Positions 34,207 through 42,203 of a stretch of DNA of 64,000 nucleotides are shown here, in pieces (the first letter of the stretch is position 1; the number at the start of each line of letters is the position of its first letter). A model generated the notes under the pieces. That model saw only the letters and a program-made list of their open reading frames with translations. It had not been told where the DNA came from and did not search any database. A program made the position numbers and the translations under genes. The stretch comes from an uncultured Oscillospiraceae bacterium (lineage in GTDB: Bacteria > Bacillota > Clostridia > Oscillospirales > Oscillospiraceae): contig CAKTMO010000001.1 of NCBI GenBank assembly GCA_934573935.1, forward strand, positions 124,001-188,000. Reading direction: 5' to 3'.

Positions 34207-35095
34207 GAAAGGAAACGGCACGCTGCCCTATGCCCTGCTGATCCTGCTGCAGAGCGTGCTGTACGGCTTCGGCAATCCCCTGTCCAAGATCGGGTTTGAG
34301 AGCATCACGGTGCTGTGGTGTCTGGGCATCCGGTTTTTCGGCGCGGCGGCGGTGATGCTGCTGCTGTTCGGGCGGCGCACGGTGCGGACGCTGCGCGCCG
34401 CGCCGCTGAAGGCGTGGCTGCCGTGCAGTCTTGCCATGGCGGCGGCCTATGCCAGCTGCAATCTGGCGCTGGAATACACCACCGCCACCAACGTAGGCTT
34501 TCTCATGTCGCTGCCGGTACTGTTCACTCCGGCGCTGGCGCGGCTGGTGCTGAAACGGCCCTATCCCAAGGGGGTCATTCCCATTCAGCTGGCGGTGATC
34601 GCGGGGCTGTACCTTTTGTGCTGCGGCAGCGAGAGCGGCAGCTTCACCTTCGGCATCGGCGAGGTGCTGGGGCTGGTATGCGCCCTGTCGCTGGCGGCGG
34701 CGCTGGTGTTTTCCGAGGGGGCCATGCCGGGGATCGATCCGGTCTCTATGGCCGCGGCGCAGGCCACGGTCACCGGCGTGCTGTGTCTGGCGGCGGCGCT
34801 GCTGTTCGACGACGCGGCGGTGCTGCCCCATGTCACCACTACCGGCTGGCTGGTGGTGGCCTATCTGGCGCTGCTGTGTACATGTCTTTCCTACGTGCTG
34901 CAGAACACGGCGCTGACGCGGCTGTCCTCCTACACCGTTTCGCTGCTGCAATGCACCCAGCCGGTTTTAACGGCGGTCTGCTCCTATCTGCTGCTGCGGG
35001 AGCGGTTGACGGCGGTGGGGATCGCCGGCGCTGTCATCATCGTGGCGTGCGTGGTGCTGGAAAACTGGCAGAGCGGACGAAAACAGACGGCATAA
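34199..35095 (+). CDS. DMT-superfamily (EamA) transporter
   Basis: The protein has 298 residues with ten hydrophobic segments in two EamA repeats; LQSVLYGFGNPLSKIGFESIT and the second-half LQNTALTRLSSYTVSLLQCTQPVLTA-type region are characteristic, the latter ending in YLLLRERLT. ATG 34199 overlaps the ychF stop by 8 bases, so it is co-translated. The substrate is unknown. It is a different branch from the DMT protein at 7984-8853. Confidence 0.85.
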   Translation: MCKKGNGTLPYALLILLQSVLYGFGNPLSKIGFESITVLWCLGIRFFGAAAVMLLLFGRRTVRTLRAAPLKAWLPCSLAMAAAYASCNLALEYTTATNVGFLMSLPVLFTPALARLVLKRPYPKGVIPIQLAVIAGLYLLCCGSESGSFTFGIGEVLGLVCALSLAAALVFSEGAMPGIDPVSMAAAQATVTGVLCLAAALLFDDAAVLPHVTTTGWLVVAYLALLCTCLSYVLQNTALTRLSSYTVSLLQCTQPVLTAVCSYLLLRERLTAVGIAGAVIIVACVVLENWQSGRKQTA

Positions 35096-35098
35096 CTA

Positions 35099-35136
35099 CA
35101 GGGAACGCCCCTTCGCGGAAGGGTGTTCCCTGTTTT
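35099..35136 (+). terminator. Terminator after the ychF/DMT operon
   Basis: CAGGGAAC...GTTCCCTG stem with inner CCC/GGG pairing and a TTTT tail. The following DNA up to 35308 is AT-rich and shows no gene. Confidence 0.8.
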
Positions 35137-35308
35137 CTCTTTACGAAACTTTTCTCCGGCGAATTTGGTAAGATTTTAACAAGTATTCCCTATTTGCCGA
35201 AAATAGTTTCTTTTCAGGATATTTTTGACCGGTTTTTCCCCGCAGCCAAACTGTGGAAAATAGACAAAATCATTCGGTGAAATTCTCTCTCTCCGGCGAA
35301 AATAGTGC

Positions 35309-35337
35309 TTGCAACCGCCGCAAAGTCATAGTATACT
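35309..35337 (+). promoter_or_regulatory. Promoter of the APC permease gene
   Basis: TTGCAA (35309-35314), 17-base spacer, TATACT (35332-35337). Confidence 0.75.
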
Positions 35338-35408
35338 CACAACTGTGGATCGTTAAAAAGAAAACAAACTGATCCGCTATGTTTTGGAAAGTGAGAAAGG
35401 AAATTACT

Positions 35409-36746
35409 ATGGAAAAACGGTATACTCTGCCCGTAGCCATCGCGTTGGTGGTGGGCACCGTCATCGGTTCCGGCGTGTTCTTCAAGGCCGAAGCCGTTCT
35501 GACCAAGACCGGCGGCAATCTGTCTGTCGGTATTCTGGCGTTTATCATCATGGGTATCGTCATGATCATCAGCGCCTGCACCTTCGGCGCGGTGGCCCAG
35601 AGCCACGAGGGCGTTGAGGGTCTGGTGGGCTATGCTGCCGCCTCCTGCGGCAAGACCTACAGCTATTATGTGGGTTGGTTCATGGCCGTGATCTATTACC
35701 CCTCTCTGGTGTCCGTGCTGAGCTGGCTGCCCGCCCGCTATTTCGGCGTGCTGATGGGCTGGGACGACGCCGTTGTGGGCGGCCGCACCATGATGCTGGC
35801 CGGTGTCTTCATGGTCGTCACCTATACCATGAACGCCCTGGCCCCCAAGTTGGCCGGTAAGTTCGCCATCGCCACCACCATTATCAAGCTGATCCCCCTG
35901 CTGCTGATGGCCGTCGTGGGCACCATCGTGGGCCTGGCCAACGGCATGACCGAGTTCAATTTCTCCAACGTCGTCACCGAGATGCCCTTTACCGAGGGCC
36001 TGTTCGGCGCCATCGTGTCCCTGGCCTTCGCCTTTGAGGGCTGGATCTGCGCCACCTCCATCGGCACCGAGCTGAAGGATTCCAAGAAGAATATGCCCCG
36101 CGCCCTGCTGATCGGCACTCTGATCGTCGCCGTCGTGTACGTGATCTACTACGTGGGTCTGGCCGGCGCTGTGGAGTCCGAGGTCATGATGGCCGGCGGC
36201 GAGGCCGGCGCCAAGATCGCTTTCCAGAATATCTTTGGTCAGGTGGGCGGCGCTGCCATCTTCGTGTTCGTGGTCATCTCCTGCTGGGGCACCTGCAACG
36301 GCCTGACCATGGCTGTTACCCGCGGCATGTTCGACCTGGCCACTGAGAGCGACAGCCCCAAGCTGAAGATGTTCAAGAACGTGGATCCCAACACCAACAT
36401 GGCCAACAACTCCGCCGTGTTCGGTCTGCTGGTCAGCTCCCTGTGGCTGCTGTACTTCTACGGCGGCACCATCATGGGGGGCTTCGGTCCCTTCAAGTTC
36501 GACTCCTCCGAGCTGCCCATCATCACCCTGTACGCCATCTACATCCCCATCTACATCGCTCTGCTGAAGCGCAAGGATATCACCGGTTTCCAGGGTAATG
36601 TGCTGCCCGTTCTGGCCATCCTGTGCTCCCTGTTCATGGTGTTCGCCGCCATCTACTCCCACCGGATGAACGTGGTCTACTATCTGATCGTGTTCGTGGT
36701 CATCGAGATCATCGGCTCCTTCTTCAGAGGCGGCAAGAAAGCGTAA
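35409..36746 (+). CDS. APC-family amino-acid permease
   Basis: The protein has 445 residues from ATG 35409 (AAAGGAA site). About 12 membrane helices are visible. The first helix contains GTVIGSGVFFKAEAVL, the unwound GxGIF-type substrate motif of APC transporters; FAFEGWICATSIGTELKDSKKNMPRALL is the typical helix 6 and following loop. It imports or exchanges amino acids using an ion gradient or antiport. Its codon choice is notably C-ending and very regular, suggesting high expression. Specificity cannot be assigned. Confidence 0.9.
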   Translation: MEKRYTLPVAIALVVGTVIGSGVFFKAEAVLTKTGGNLSVGILAFIIMGIVMIISACTFGAVAQSHEGVEGLVGYAAASCGKTYSYYVGWFMAVIYYPSLVSVLSWLPARYFGVLMGWDDAVVGGRTMMLAGVFMVVTYTMNALAPKLAGKFAIATTIIKLIPLLLMAVVGTIVGLANGMTEFNFSNVVTEMPFTEGLFGAIVSLAFAFEGWICATSIGTELKDSKKNMPRALLIGTLIVAVVYVIYYVGLAGAVESEVMMAGGEAGAKIAFQNIFGQVGGAAIFVFVVISCWGTCNGLTMAVTRGMFDLATESDSPKLKMFKNVDPNTNMANNSAVFGLLVSSLWLLYFYGGTIMGGFGPFKFDSSELPIITLYAIYIPIYIALLKRKDITGFQGNVLPVLAILCSLFMVFAAIYSHRMNVVYYLIVFVVIEIIGSFFRGGKKA

Positions 36747-36772
36747 CGGACGCTTCCTGACCCCATAAACCG

Positions 36773-36808
36773 AGCGGTCTGCGCGGGTTTCGCGCAGACC
36801 GCTTTTTT
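36773..36808 (+). terminator. Terminator after the APC permease
   Basis: AGCGGTCTGCGCG, loop GGTTT, CGCGCAGACCGCT followed by TTTTT. Confidence 0.92.
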
Positions 36809-36811
36809 GCG

Positions 36812-36840
36812 CAAAAAGAGCGCTCCTGCGGGAGCGCTCT
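36812..36840 (-). terminator. Terminator after the suf genes
   Basis: On the minus strand AGAGCGCTCC/GGAGCGCTCT with a 4-base loop runs into TTTTTGC. It faces the APC terminator in this convergent region. Confidence 0.85.
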
Positions 36841-36871
36841 CTTCTCTTTCTCACTCTATGCGGGTCTTGTG

Positions 36872-37801
36872 TCAGGCCAGGAAACCCTTCAGGATGGTGT
36901 CCTCGGCCTGTTCTTCGGTCAGGCCCAGGGTCTCCAGCTTCAAGAGCTGGTCGCCGGCAATCTTGCCGATGGCGGCCTCGTGGATCAGCTGGGCCTCGGT
37001 GGAGTTGGCGGTGATGGCGGGGATGGACTGGATCTTGGCCTCCCCCATGATGATGGAGTCGCACTGGACATGGCCGAAGCATTTGGCGTTGCCCACCATG
37101 ACGGGGTGGAACACCTGCTGGGAGCGGTCCTGGGCCACGGAGCGGGAGATGACGCGGCCGCGGGCGTCGTCGCCGTTGAGGTGGATGTTCATATCGCTTT
37201 CGGCCATCTGGTCGCCGTGGGTCAGCAGGCGCTCGGTGACCACCACCTCGCTGCCGGCCTCACAGAAGAAATCGGTCTCCCGCTTGGTGGAGTCGATGCC
37301 GCGGATCTGGATGGTATCCATCTGCATGGTGGAATTCTCGCCCAGGTAAACCACGGTCTTGGGGTTCATGATATTGCCGCCGGTCTGGCCGGCGTCCTTC
37401 TCGCCGTAGTGCTTTTCGATGTAGTGCACGCGGCTGTTTTTGCCGATATGGAAGGTATGGAGGCCGTCGTGGCGGCTCTCATTGCAGCCGGAGTTGTGGA
37501 TACCGCAGCCTGCCACGATCTCCACGTCGCAGTCGTCGGGGACGTAGAAGTCGTTGAACACCAGCTCGCTGACGCCGGTTTTGCTGATGATGACGGGGAT
37601 ATAGCACTTCTCCCCTTTTGTGCCGGGCTTGAACTTCACGTCGATGCCGGACTTGCCGTCAGTACGGGGGGAGATGTCGATATGCTCGGTGGACTGGCGG
37701 GCTTCGCAGCCGGAGTCCTTGCGGATATTGAAGGCGCCCACCGGCTTGCCGGTCAGGTCGGCGATCTTTTCCAACAGCTTCGCGTCGATCTCTGTGATCA
37801 C
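36872..37801 (-). CDS. SufB/SufD-like scaffold of a minimal SUF system
   Basis: The protein has 309 residues, far shorter than SufB (about 470). The beta-helix core is present and contains both functional residues of the SufBD scaffold: the cysteine in HVQCDSIIMG (C247), equivalent to the catalytic SufB Cys, and the histidine in LIHEAAIGKI (H274), equivalent to the SufD His. A homodimer could therefore do what SufB and SufD do together. It overlaps sufC by 4 bases. No SufS, SufU or SufD gene is nearby. This matches the SufBC-only or SMS-type minimal systems known from anaerobes. Confidence 0.88.
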   Translation of the reverse strand: MITEIDAKLLEKIADLTGKPVGAFNIRKDSGCEARQSTEHIDISPRTDGKSGIDVKFKPGTKGEKCYIPVIISKTGVSELVFNDFYVPDDCDVEIVAGCGIHNSGCNESRHDGLHTFHIGKNSRVHYIEKHYGEKDAGQTGGNIMNPKTVVYLGENSTMQMDTIQIRGIDSTKRETDFFCEAGSEVVVTERLLTHGDQMAESDMNIHLNGDDARGRVISRSVAQDRSQQVFHPVMVGNAKCFGHVQCDSIIMGEAKIQSIPAITANSTEAQLIHEAAIGKIAGDQLLKLETLGLTEEQAEDTILKGFLA

Positions 37802-38538
37802 AGGGACGCCTCCTTTCTCTCGATAACGGGGCAGCCGCCCAGGGTGTCAGCCAGGATCAGGGGGAATACCTCCTCCGTATTGCCGCGGTGGGCGATCTGG
37901 CCGTTGGCGATGACCACGATCTCGTCGGCCAGGCGGATGATCCGCTCCTGATGGGAGATGATGATCATGGTGGCCTTGCCCTCCTGATGGATCTGCTCGA
38001 AGGTCTCGGTAAGGCGGGCGAAGCTCCACAGGTCGATGCCTGCCTCCGGCTCGTCGAAGATCATCAGGTCGCTGTGGCGGGCCAGGATGGTGGCGATCTC
38101 GATACGCTTCACCTCGCCGCCGGAGAGGGAGACGTCCACCTCGCGGTCCAGATAGTCGTTGGCGCACAGGCCCACCTTGGTGAGATAGGCGCAGCAGCGA
38201 TCCTTGCTGAGCTTCTCCTCCCCCGCTGCCAGCAGCAGCAGGTCGTGGACGGTGATGCCCTTGAAGCGGGGCGGCTGCTGGAAGCCGTAGCTGATGCCCT
38301 TTTTGGCCCGCTCGGTGATAGACAATCCGGTGATATCCTCACCGTTATACAGAATCCGGCCGCCGGTGGGCTGCACCAGTCCCATGATGATCTTGGCCAG
38401 GGTGGTCTTGCCGCCGCCGTTGGGGCCGGTGAACACCACCAGGCGGTGGTCAGGGATGGTAATGGAGACATCCTTGATGATGTCCAGCTCGCCCTCCGGC
38501 GTGGAGACGCGATAGGAAATATGTTGCAATTCCAGCAT
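37798..38538 (-). CDS. sufC: Fe-S assembly ATPase SufC
   Basis: The protein has 246 residues. Walker A GPNGGGKTT is at residues 38-46, signature LSGGEVKR at 138-145, Walker B LMIFDEPEAGID at 158-169 and the switch His in IISHQERI. The EAG in place of typical ABC residues after Walker B is characteristic of SufC. It powers cluster assembly on the adjacent SufB-like scaffold. The gene is transcribed from a promoter overlapping the Rrf2 gene's end. Confidence 0.94.
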   Translation of the reverse strand: MLELQHISYRVSTPEGELDIIKDVSITIPDHRLVVFTGPNGGGKTTLAKIIMGLVQPTGGRILYNGEDITGLSITERAKKGISYGFQQPPRFKGITVHDLLLLAAGEEKLSKDRCCAYLTKVGLCANDYLDREVDVSLSGGEVKRIEIATILARHSDLMIFDEPEAGIDLWSFARLTETFEQIHQEGKATMIIISHQERIIRLADEIVVIANGQIAHRGNTEEVFPLILADTLGGCPVIERKEASL

Positions 38539-38609
38539 GGAAGCTTCCTCCTCAAACGGAACCGGCGGGAATCCTCGTCCGCCGCAGTGTTTTGGGACAA
38601 ACCTGAACT

Positions 38610-38638
38610 ATTATATCAGAGGATATAACAAAAATCAA
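38610..38638 (-). promoter_or_regulatory. sufC promoter with embedded palindrome
   Basis: Minus-strand TTGATT (38638-38633) and TATAAT (38615-38610) have a 17-base spacer. The dyad TTATATCAGAGGATATAA (38611-38628) fills the spacer and the -10 box, a position suited to repression by the Rrf2 protein encoded just upstream. Confidence 0.75.
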
Positions 38639-39057
38639 TTGATTTCGTCATTTTCCTCCATCATCAGCTGGGCCAGGGTGGCGTTGTCCAGATACTCCCG
38701 TATCACCTGATCCAACCCCTGCCACAGCGCGCGGGTGCGGCAGGCGTCCGCCATCCGGCAGGGGGCGGCCTCGTCCTCCACGCATTGCACGGGGGCCAGC
38801 GGGCCCTCGATGGCCCGCAGCAGCGGGCCGATGTGGTACGCCTCCGGCGGCTGGACAAGGCGGTAGCCGCCGCCCCGCCCGTGGGTGCCGTCCACAAAGC
38901 CCGCTTTGGACAGGGTGGTCATGATGCTCTCCAGATACTTCTGGCTGATGCCCTGGCGCTGGGCCACCGTCCGCAGGGGGATATAGCCCTCCTGCCGGTG
39001 CTCCGCCAGATCCACCATCACCCGCAGCGCATAGCGCCCCTTTGTTGAGATCATCAT
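38635..39057 (-). CDS. Rrf2-family regulator with IscR-like cysteines
   Basis: The protein has 140 residues if it starts at ATG 39057 (a second ATG follows at once). MISTKGRYALRVMVDLA and QGISQKYLESIM form the winged helix; GRGGGYRL is the wing. C92, C100 and C106 (QCVEDEAAPCRMADAC) resemble the three cysteines that bind the 2Fe-2S cluster in IscR, though the first spacing is longer. It precedes sufC-sufB and probably senses Fe-S status to control them. The gene's end contains the sufC -35 box. Confidence 0.92.
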   Translation of the reverse strand: MMISTKGRYALRVMVDLAEHRQEGYIPLRTVAQRQGISQKYLESIMTTLSKAGFVDGTHGRGGGYRLVQPPEAYHIGPLLRAIEGPLAPVQCVEDEAAPCRMADACRTRALWQGLDQVIREYLDNATLAQLMMEENDEIN

Positions 39058-39196
39058 ACCGATCCACCTGCCCTTTCCGCATTTTTCTCCATTATAGGCG
39101 GTTTTACCTACCGTGTCAATGGGTGGCGAAGGCGGCGCATATGGCATAGTATGGCACGGGGAGGCGTCCGTCATACATGGGCAGCTTGTCCATCAG

Positions 39197-39230
39197 GCCG
39201 ACGGGGCGTCGAGGACGCCGCCCCCTACGG
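39197..39230. repeat. Short dispersed palindrome ending in CCCCCTACGG
   Basis: CGACGGGGCGTCGAGGACGC-CGCCCCCTACGG belongs to the GGGG/CCCC-CCTACGG repeat family found between genes throughout the window. Confidence 0.6.
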
Positions 39231-39283
39231 ACATTCTATCGGCGGCCCGTCAACCATTCTTATCTGAGGAAAGGAGGTGTCCC

Positions 39284-39493
39284 ATGGACAACGAACTGTA
39301 TGACTATCGCAAATTCGACCAGGTTTGGCGGCGGGTCAATCCGCAGGAGAATCCCTATCCGGAGGCCCGCGGCAGCACCGCGGCCCCTGCCGTCAGGAAT
39401 GAGGCGGCTCCGCCCGTCTATCAGACGCTGCTGCGGGAGGAGCTGCGGCACATGCAGGAGGTGCTGCGGGTGCTGGAAAACGCTCTTGCATAG
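39284..39493 (+). CDS. Small conserved-looking hypothetical protein
   Basis: The protein has 69 residues with a perfect AAAGGAGGTG site 6 bases before ATG 39284, which argues that it is real. It begins MDNELYDYRKFDQVWRRVNP, has a proline/alanine-rich linker and ends in an amphipathic helix (YQTLLREELRHMQEVLRVLENALA). The DYRKFDxxWxRV...NPYP opening is a distinctive motif that I cannot assign to a family. No membrane segment or cysteine is present. It may be cotranscribed with the HD protein 75 bases downstream. Confidence 0.6.
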   Translation: MDNELYDYRKFDQVWRRVNPQENPYPEARGSTAAPAVRNEAAPPVYQTLLREELRHMQEVLRVLENALA

Positions 39494-39567
39494 CGGTGCG
39501 GCGTGTGATACAATAGGGCATCCAAATCCGGCGCGGAGACGCGCTATACACAAAGGAGATTGCCGCA

Positions 39568-40152
39568 ATGAAGGAAGTTATCCGTCGGGACGCCGCTCTG
39601 GCGGCATTGAAGGAGTACAACCACGAACCGTTTCACATCCTGCACGCGCTGACGGTGGAGGGCGTGATGCGCTGGTACGCCAACGAGCTGGGCTACGGCG
39701 AGGACGCGGATTTCTGGGCCACGGCAGGTCTGCTGCACGACATCGACTTTGAGATGTGGCCGGATCAGCACTGCCTGAAGGCCCCTGAGCTGCTGGAAAA
39801 GGCGGGCTGCGACGCCGACCTGATCCACGCCGTATGCTCTCACGGCTACGGGCTGGTGTGCGATGTGGAGCCCACCCACGAGATGGAGAAGGTGCTGTTT
39901 GCCGCCGACGAGCTGACGGGTCTGATCGGCGCCGCTGCCCGCATGCGCCCCAGCAAAAGTGTGATGGACATGGAGGTCAGCAGCCTGAAGAAGAAGTTCA
40001 AGGACAAGAAATTCGCCGCCGGCTGCTCCCGCGACGTGATCACCACCGGCGCGGAGCGTCTGGGCTGGACACTGGAGGAGCTGATGGAGAAGACCATTCT
40101 GGCCATGCGCAGCTGCGAGGAGAGCGTCAACGCCGCCATGGCGGCTATGTGA
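39568..40152 (+). CDS. HD-domain hydrolase
   Basis: The protein has 194 residues after an AAAGGAG site. H and HD ligands appear as HILHALTVEGVM (residues about 23-34) and GLLHDIDFE (54-62), with further His in SHGYG, giving the metal site of HD phosphohydrolases. Proteins of this size and layout are annotated HDIG or hydrolase; the nucleotide or phosphoester substrate is unknown. It stands between the small hypothetical gene and a strong terminator. Confidence 0.85.
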   Translation: MKEVIRRDAALAALKEYNHEPFHILHALTVEGVMRWYANELGYGEDADFWATAGLLHDIDFEMWPDQHCLKAPELLEKAGCDADLIHAVCSHGYGLVCDVEPTHEMEKVLFAADELTGLIGAAARMRPSKSVMDMEVSSLKKKFKDKKFAAGCSRDVITTGAERLGWTLEELMEKTILAMRSCEESVNAAMAAM

Positions 40153-40187
40153 GCCGGTCAGGGATCGGGGATTTTCCGATTTGCATA

Positions 40188-40221
40188 AAAAGGCGCGCGG
40201 GCGTTGGCCCGCGCGCCTTTT
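40188..40221. terminator. Bidirectional terminator
   Basis: AAAAGGCGCGCGGGC pairs with GCCCGCGCGCCTTTT across a 4-base loop, serving the HD gene and the convergent MATE remnant. Confidence 0.85.
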
Positions 40222-40224
40222 CCG

Positions 40225-41476
40225 TTATCCTGCCAGCCCACGGGTATAGCGCCGGAGGGCGGCGGCGGTATACAGCGCCGTCAGCAGCTCCGTGACCGGC
40301 ATGGCGAACCACAGGGCGTCCGCGCTGACCAGCGCGGGGAGGACCAGGATCAAAACACCGCTGATGACAAGGCCCCGCGCCACGGACACGATGAAGGCCG
40401 CTTTGGGCTTCATAATGGCCTGGAAATAATAGGTTGAGAAGATATTGAAGGGCAGCAGCAGGAACGACAGAGCGTAGATGCGGATGATGGCGGGCGCCAT
40501 ATCCAGTATCTCCGGCGTGGGCGCCATGAAGATGCGGATATAGACATTGGGACACGCTATGCTGAGGGCCGTCCAGAACACGCCGAAGAACGCCGTCGTC
40601 CACAGGGCCAGACGCAGCGTTTCGCGGATGCGCCCTCCCTTTCCCGCGCCGAAGTTGGTGGAGATGATGGGCTGGGCCGCCTGTCCCACGCTGTAGGCAC
40701 AGCACTGGACGAAGGTGCTGACCTGAATGATCGGGCCGTAGATGGCCAGTGCGTTTGCACCCAGGTACTGTATGATCTGGCGGTTGAACAGCACCGTTAG
40801 GATGCCCATTGCCACGTCGATAAAAAAGGTGGAGAAGCCGGTGACGGAGATCTCCCAAAGCTTTCTGAACAGTCTTTCCGGTTTTACCATGCGCAGCGTA
40901 TTCCTGCGGCGGAGGAAATGGGTCAGCATCACCAGAAAGGAAATGCCGGAGCCGATGGCGGTGGCAAGCCCCGCGCCGTAGATGCCCATGTCGCAGGTAA
41001 ACACGAAGAAGTAATCGCCGAACACGTTGAAAACACCGCCGGACAGCACGCCGAGGGTGGCAAGCCCTGGGTCGCCGTCATTCCGCAGAAAGGCCGCCAG
41101 CATCTGGTTAAAGAGGAACAGGGGGAAGACATATCGGATGGGCCGCATATATCGCTGCGCCAGCGTCAGCAGCGACGCATCCGCGCCGAAGAAGGTCAGG
41201 ACCGGCTGTTCGAACCACATGATCCCTATCCACGCCAGAAGGGACAGGGCCACCGCGCCGATCACCGCCGCGGTAAAATACTGGTTTTCACTTCCGTCAC
41301 GGCCTGCGCTGCCGCGTCTGGCGCTGAAGATCACGCTGCCGCCGATGCCCACCAGGAGGCCCAGGCTGTATATGATATTCCACACCGGCGCGACGACGGC
41401 CAGCGCCGCCGAAGGCTGCCGCCAGATATTTGACGTAAATGGGCCTGATCCTGCCGTTCAAAAATCCATGTTTCAT
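40225..41476 (-). pseudogene. MATE-family efflux gene with internal deletion and frameshift
   Basis: From ATG 41476, right behind AAGGAGG, the frame reads MKHGFLNGRIRPIYVKYLAA followed by AFGGA, a normal MATE N-terminus, and then turns into arginine-rich nonsense. In a second frame, starting at about 41410, SAALAVVAPVWNIIYSLGLL continues into an intact MATE protein to 40225 (386 residues from the internal ATG 41385). The two frames meet in GGCGGCGCTGGCC (minus strand, 41410-41398). About 25-30 residues, including most of helix 1 and its loop, are missing. The remaining ten or so helices look undamaged, so the event is recent. The internal ATG has no ribosome site. Confidence 0.85.
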
Positions 41477-41495
41477 TCCTCCTTGTACGCAAAAA

Positions 41496-41575
41496 AGCCG
41501 GACAAGAAACAGACATCTCAGTCTGTCTCTTATCCGGCTGTCGTTTCTCTGAACGACTCGCCCTCCGAGCGATCA
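41496..41575 (-). promoter_or_regulatory. Leader with intrinsic terminator upstream of the MATE gene, candidate attenuator
   Basis: The minus-strand transcript from about 41575 carries a GTCGTT/AACGAC hairpin and then a long imperfect stem (AGCCGGATAAGAGACAGAC arm, 41539-41496) running into TTTTTT, only 20 bases before the start codon. A terminator placed between promoter and gene implies conditional read-through. Confidence 0.7.
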
Positions 41576-41581
41576 AGCAGC

Positions 41582-41610
41582 ATGGTAGCACACCGGCGGC
41601 AAAATGTCAA
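41582..41610 (-). promoter_or_regulatory. Promoter of the MATE leader
   Basis: Minus-strand TTGACA (41610-41605), 17-base spacer, TACCAT (41587-41582). Confidence 0.7.
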
Positions 41611-41624
41611 GAGCCGCCGCGATA

Positions 41625-42203
41625 TCATTCGAAGGTGATGGGGGTATGCTCGCAGATCTCGGCGATCTTGGCCTGGAGGCGCTTGAGATCCTCGAAGGTC
41701 TCCGGCTTTCTGCGGGGATCCCGCAGCAGGGCGGCGGGGTGAAACAGGGCCATCATCAGCGTGCCGTTGCGGTCAAAGAACTGGCCGTGCTCCTGGCTGA
41801 TCTTGAAATCGGGCTTGATGAGCTCCATGGCGCTGATGCGGCCCAGGCACACGATGATCTTGGGGCGCATCAGCCGCACCTGCTCCCGCAGGTAGCCGCG
41901 GCAGGCGTCCTTTTCCGTATTCAGGGGGTCGCGGTTTTCCGGCGGGCGGCACTTGACGGAATTGGTGATGTACACATCCTTCCGGTGCAGGCCGATCATG
42001 GCCAGCATATCGTCCAGCAGCTTGCCGCCCCGTCCCACGAAGGGCTCGCCCTGAATATCCTCGTTGGCGCCGGGGGCCTCGCCGATGAACAGCACCTCGG
42101 CATGGGGGTCGCCCACGCCGAACACCACCTGGGTGCAGGTCTGCCGCAGCTGGCAGGCGTGGCAGTTCAGGCAGTTCTCTCTCAACTCTTCCCAGGGGGT
42201 CAT
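41625..42203 (-). CDS. Uracil-DNA glycosylase, family 4 (4Fe-4S)
   Basis: The protein has 192 residues. The Fe-S cysteines are C14 and C17 (NCHAC) plus two further ones near residues 85 and 101 (SVKCRPPENRD and DACRGYL). GEAPGANEDIQGEPFVGRGG (39-58) is the catalytic motif A and FHPAALLRDP the motif B. It removes uracil from DNA, an activity suited to repairing cytosine deamination. It overlaps the upstream hydrolase gene by 4 bases, so the two are cotranscribed although functionally unrelated. Confidence 0.95.
   Translation of the reverse strand: MTPWEELRENCLNCHACQLRQTCTQVVFGVGDPHAEVLFIGEAPGANEDIQGEPFVGRGGKLLDDMLAMIGLHRKDVYITNSVKCRPPENRDPLNTEKDACRGYLREQVRLMRPKIIVCLGRISAMELIKPDFKISQEHGQFFDRNGTLMMALFHPAALLRDPRRKPETFEDLKRLQAKIAEICEHTPITFE

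Noticed and set aside
34315..35280. 321-codon plus-strand frame overlapping the DMT gene
   Set aside because: Gly/Ala/Arg-rich shifted frame of the DMT transporter; no membrane pattern of its own.
41524..41577. Possible 17-codon leader peptide upstream of MATE (begins MLLDRSEGESFRETTAG)
   Set aside because: Its ATG overlaps the predicted -10 box, so it would not be on the transcript from that promoter, and it has no ribosome site.
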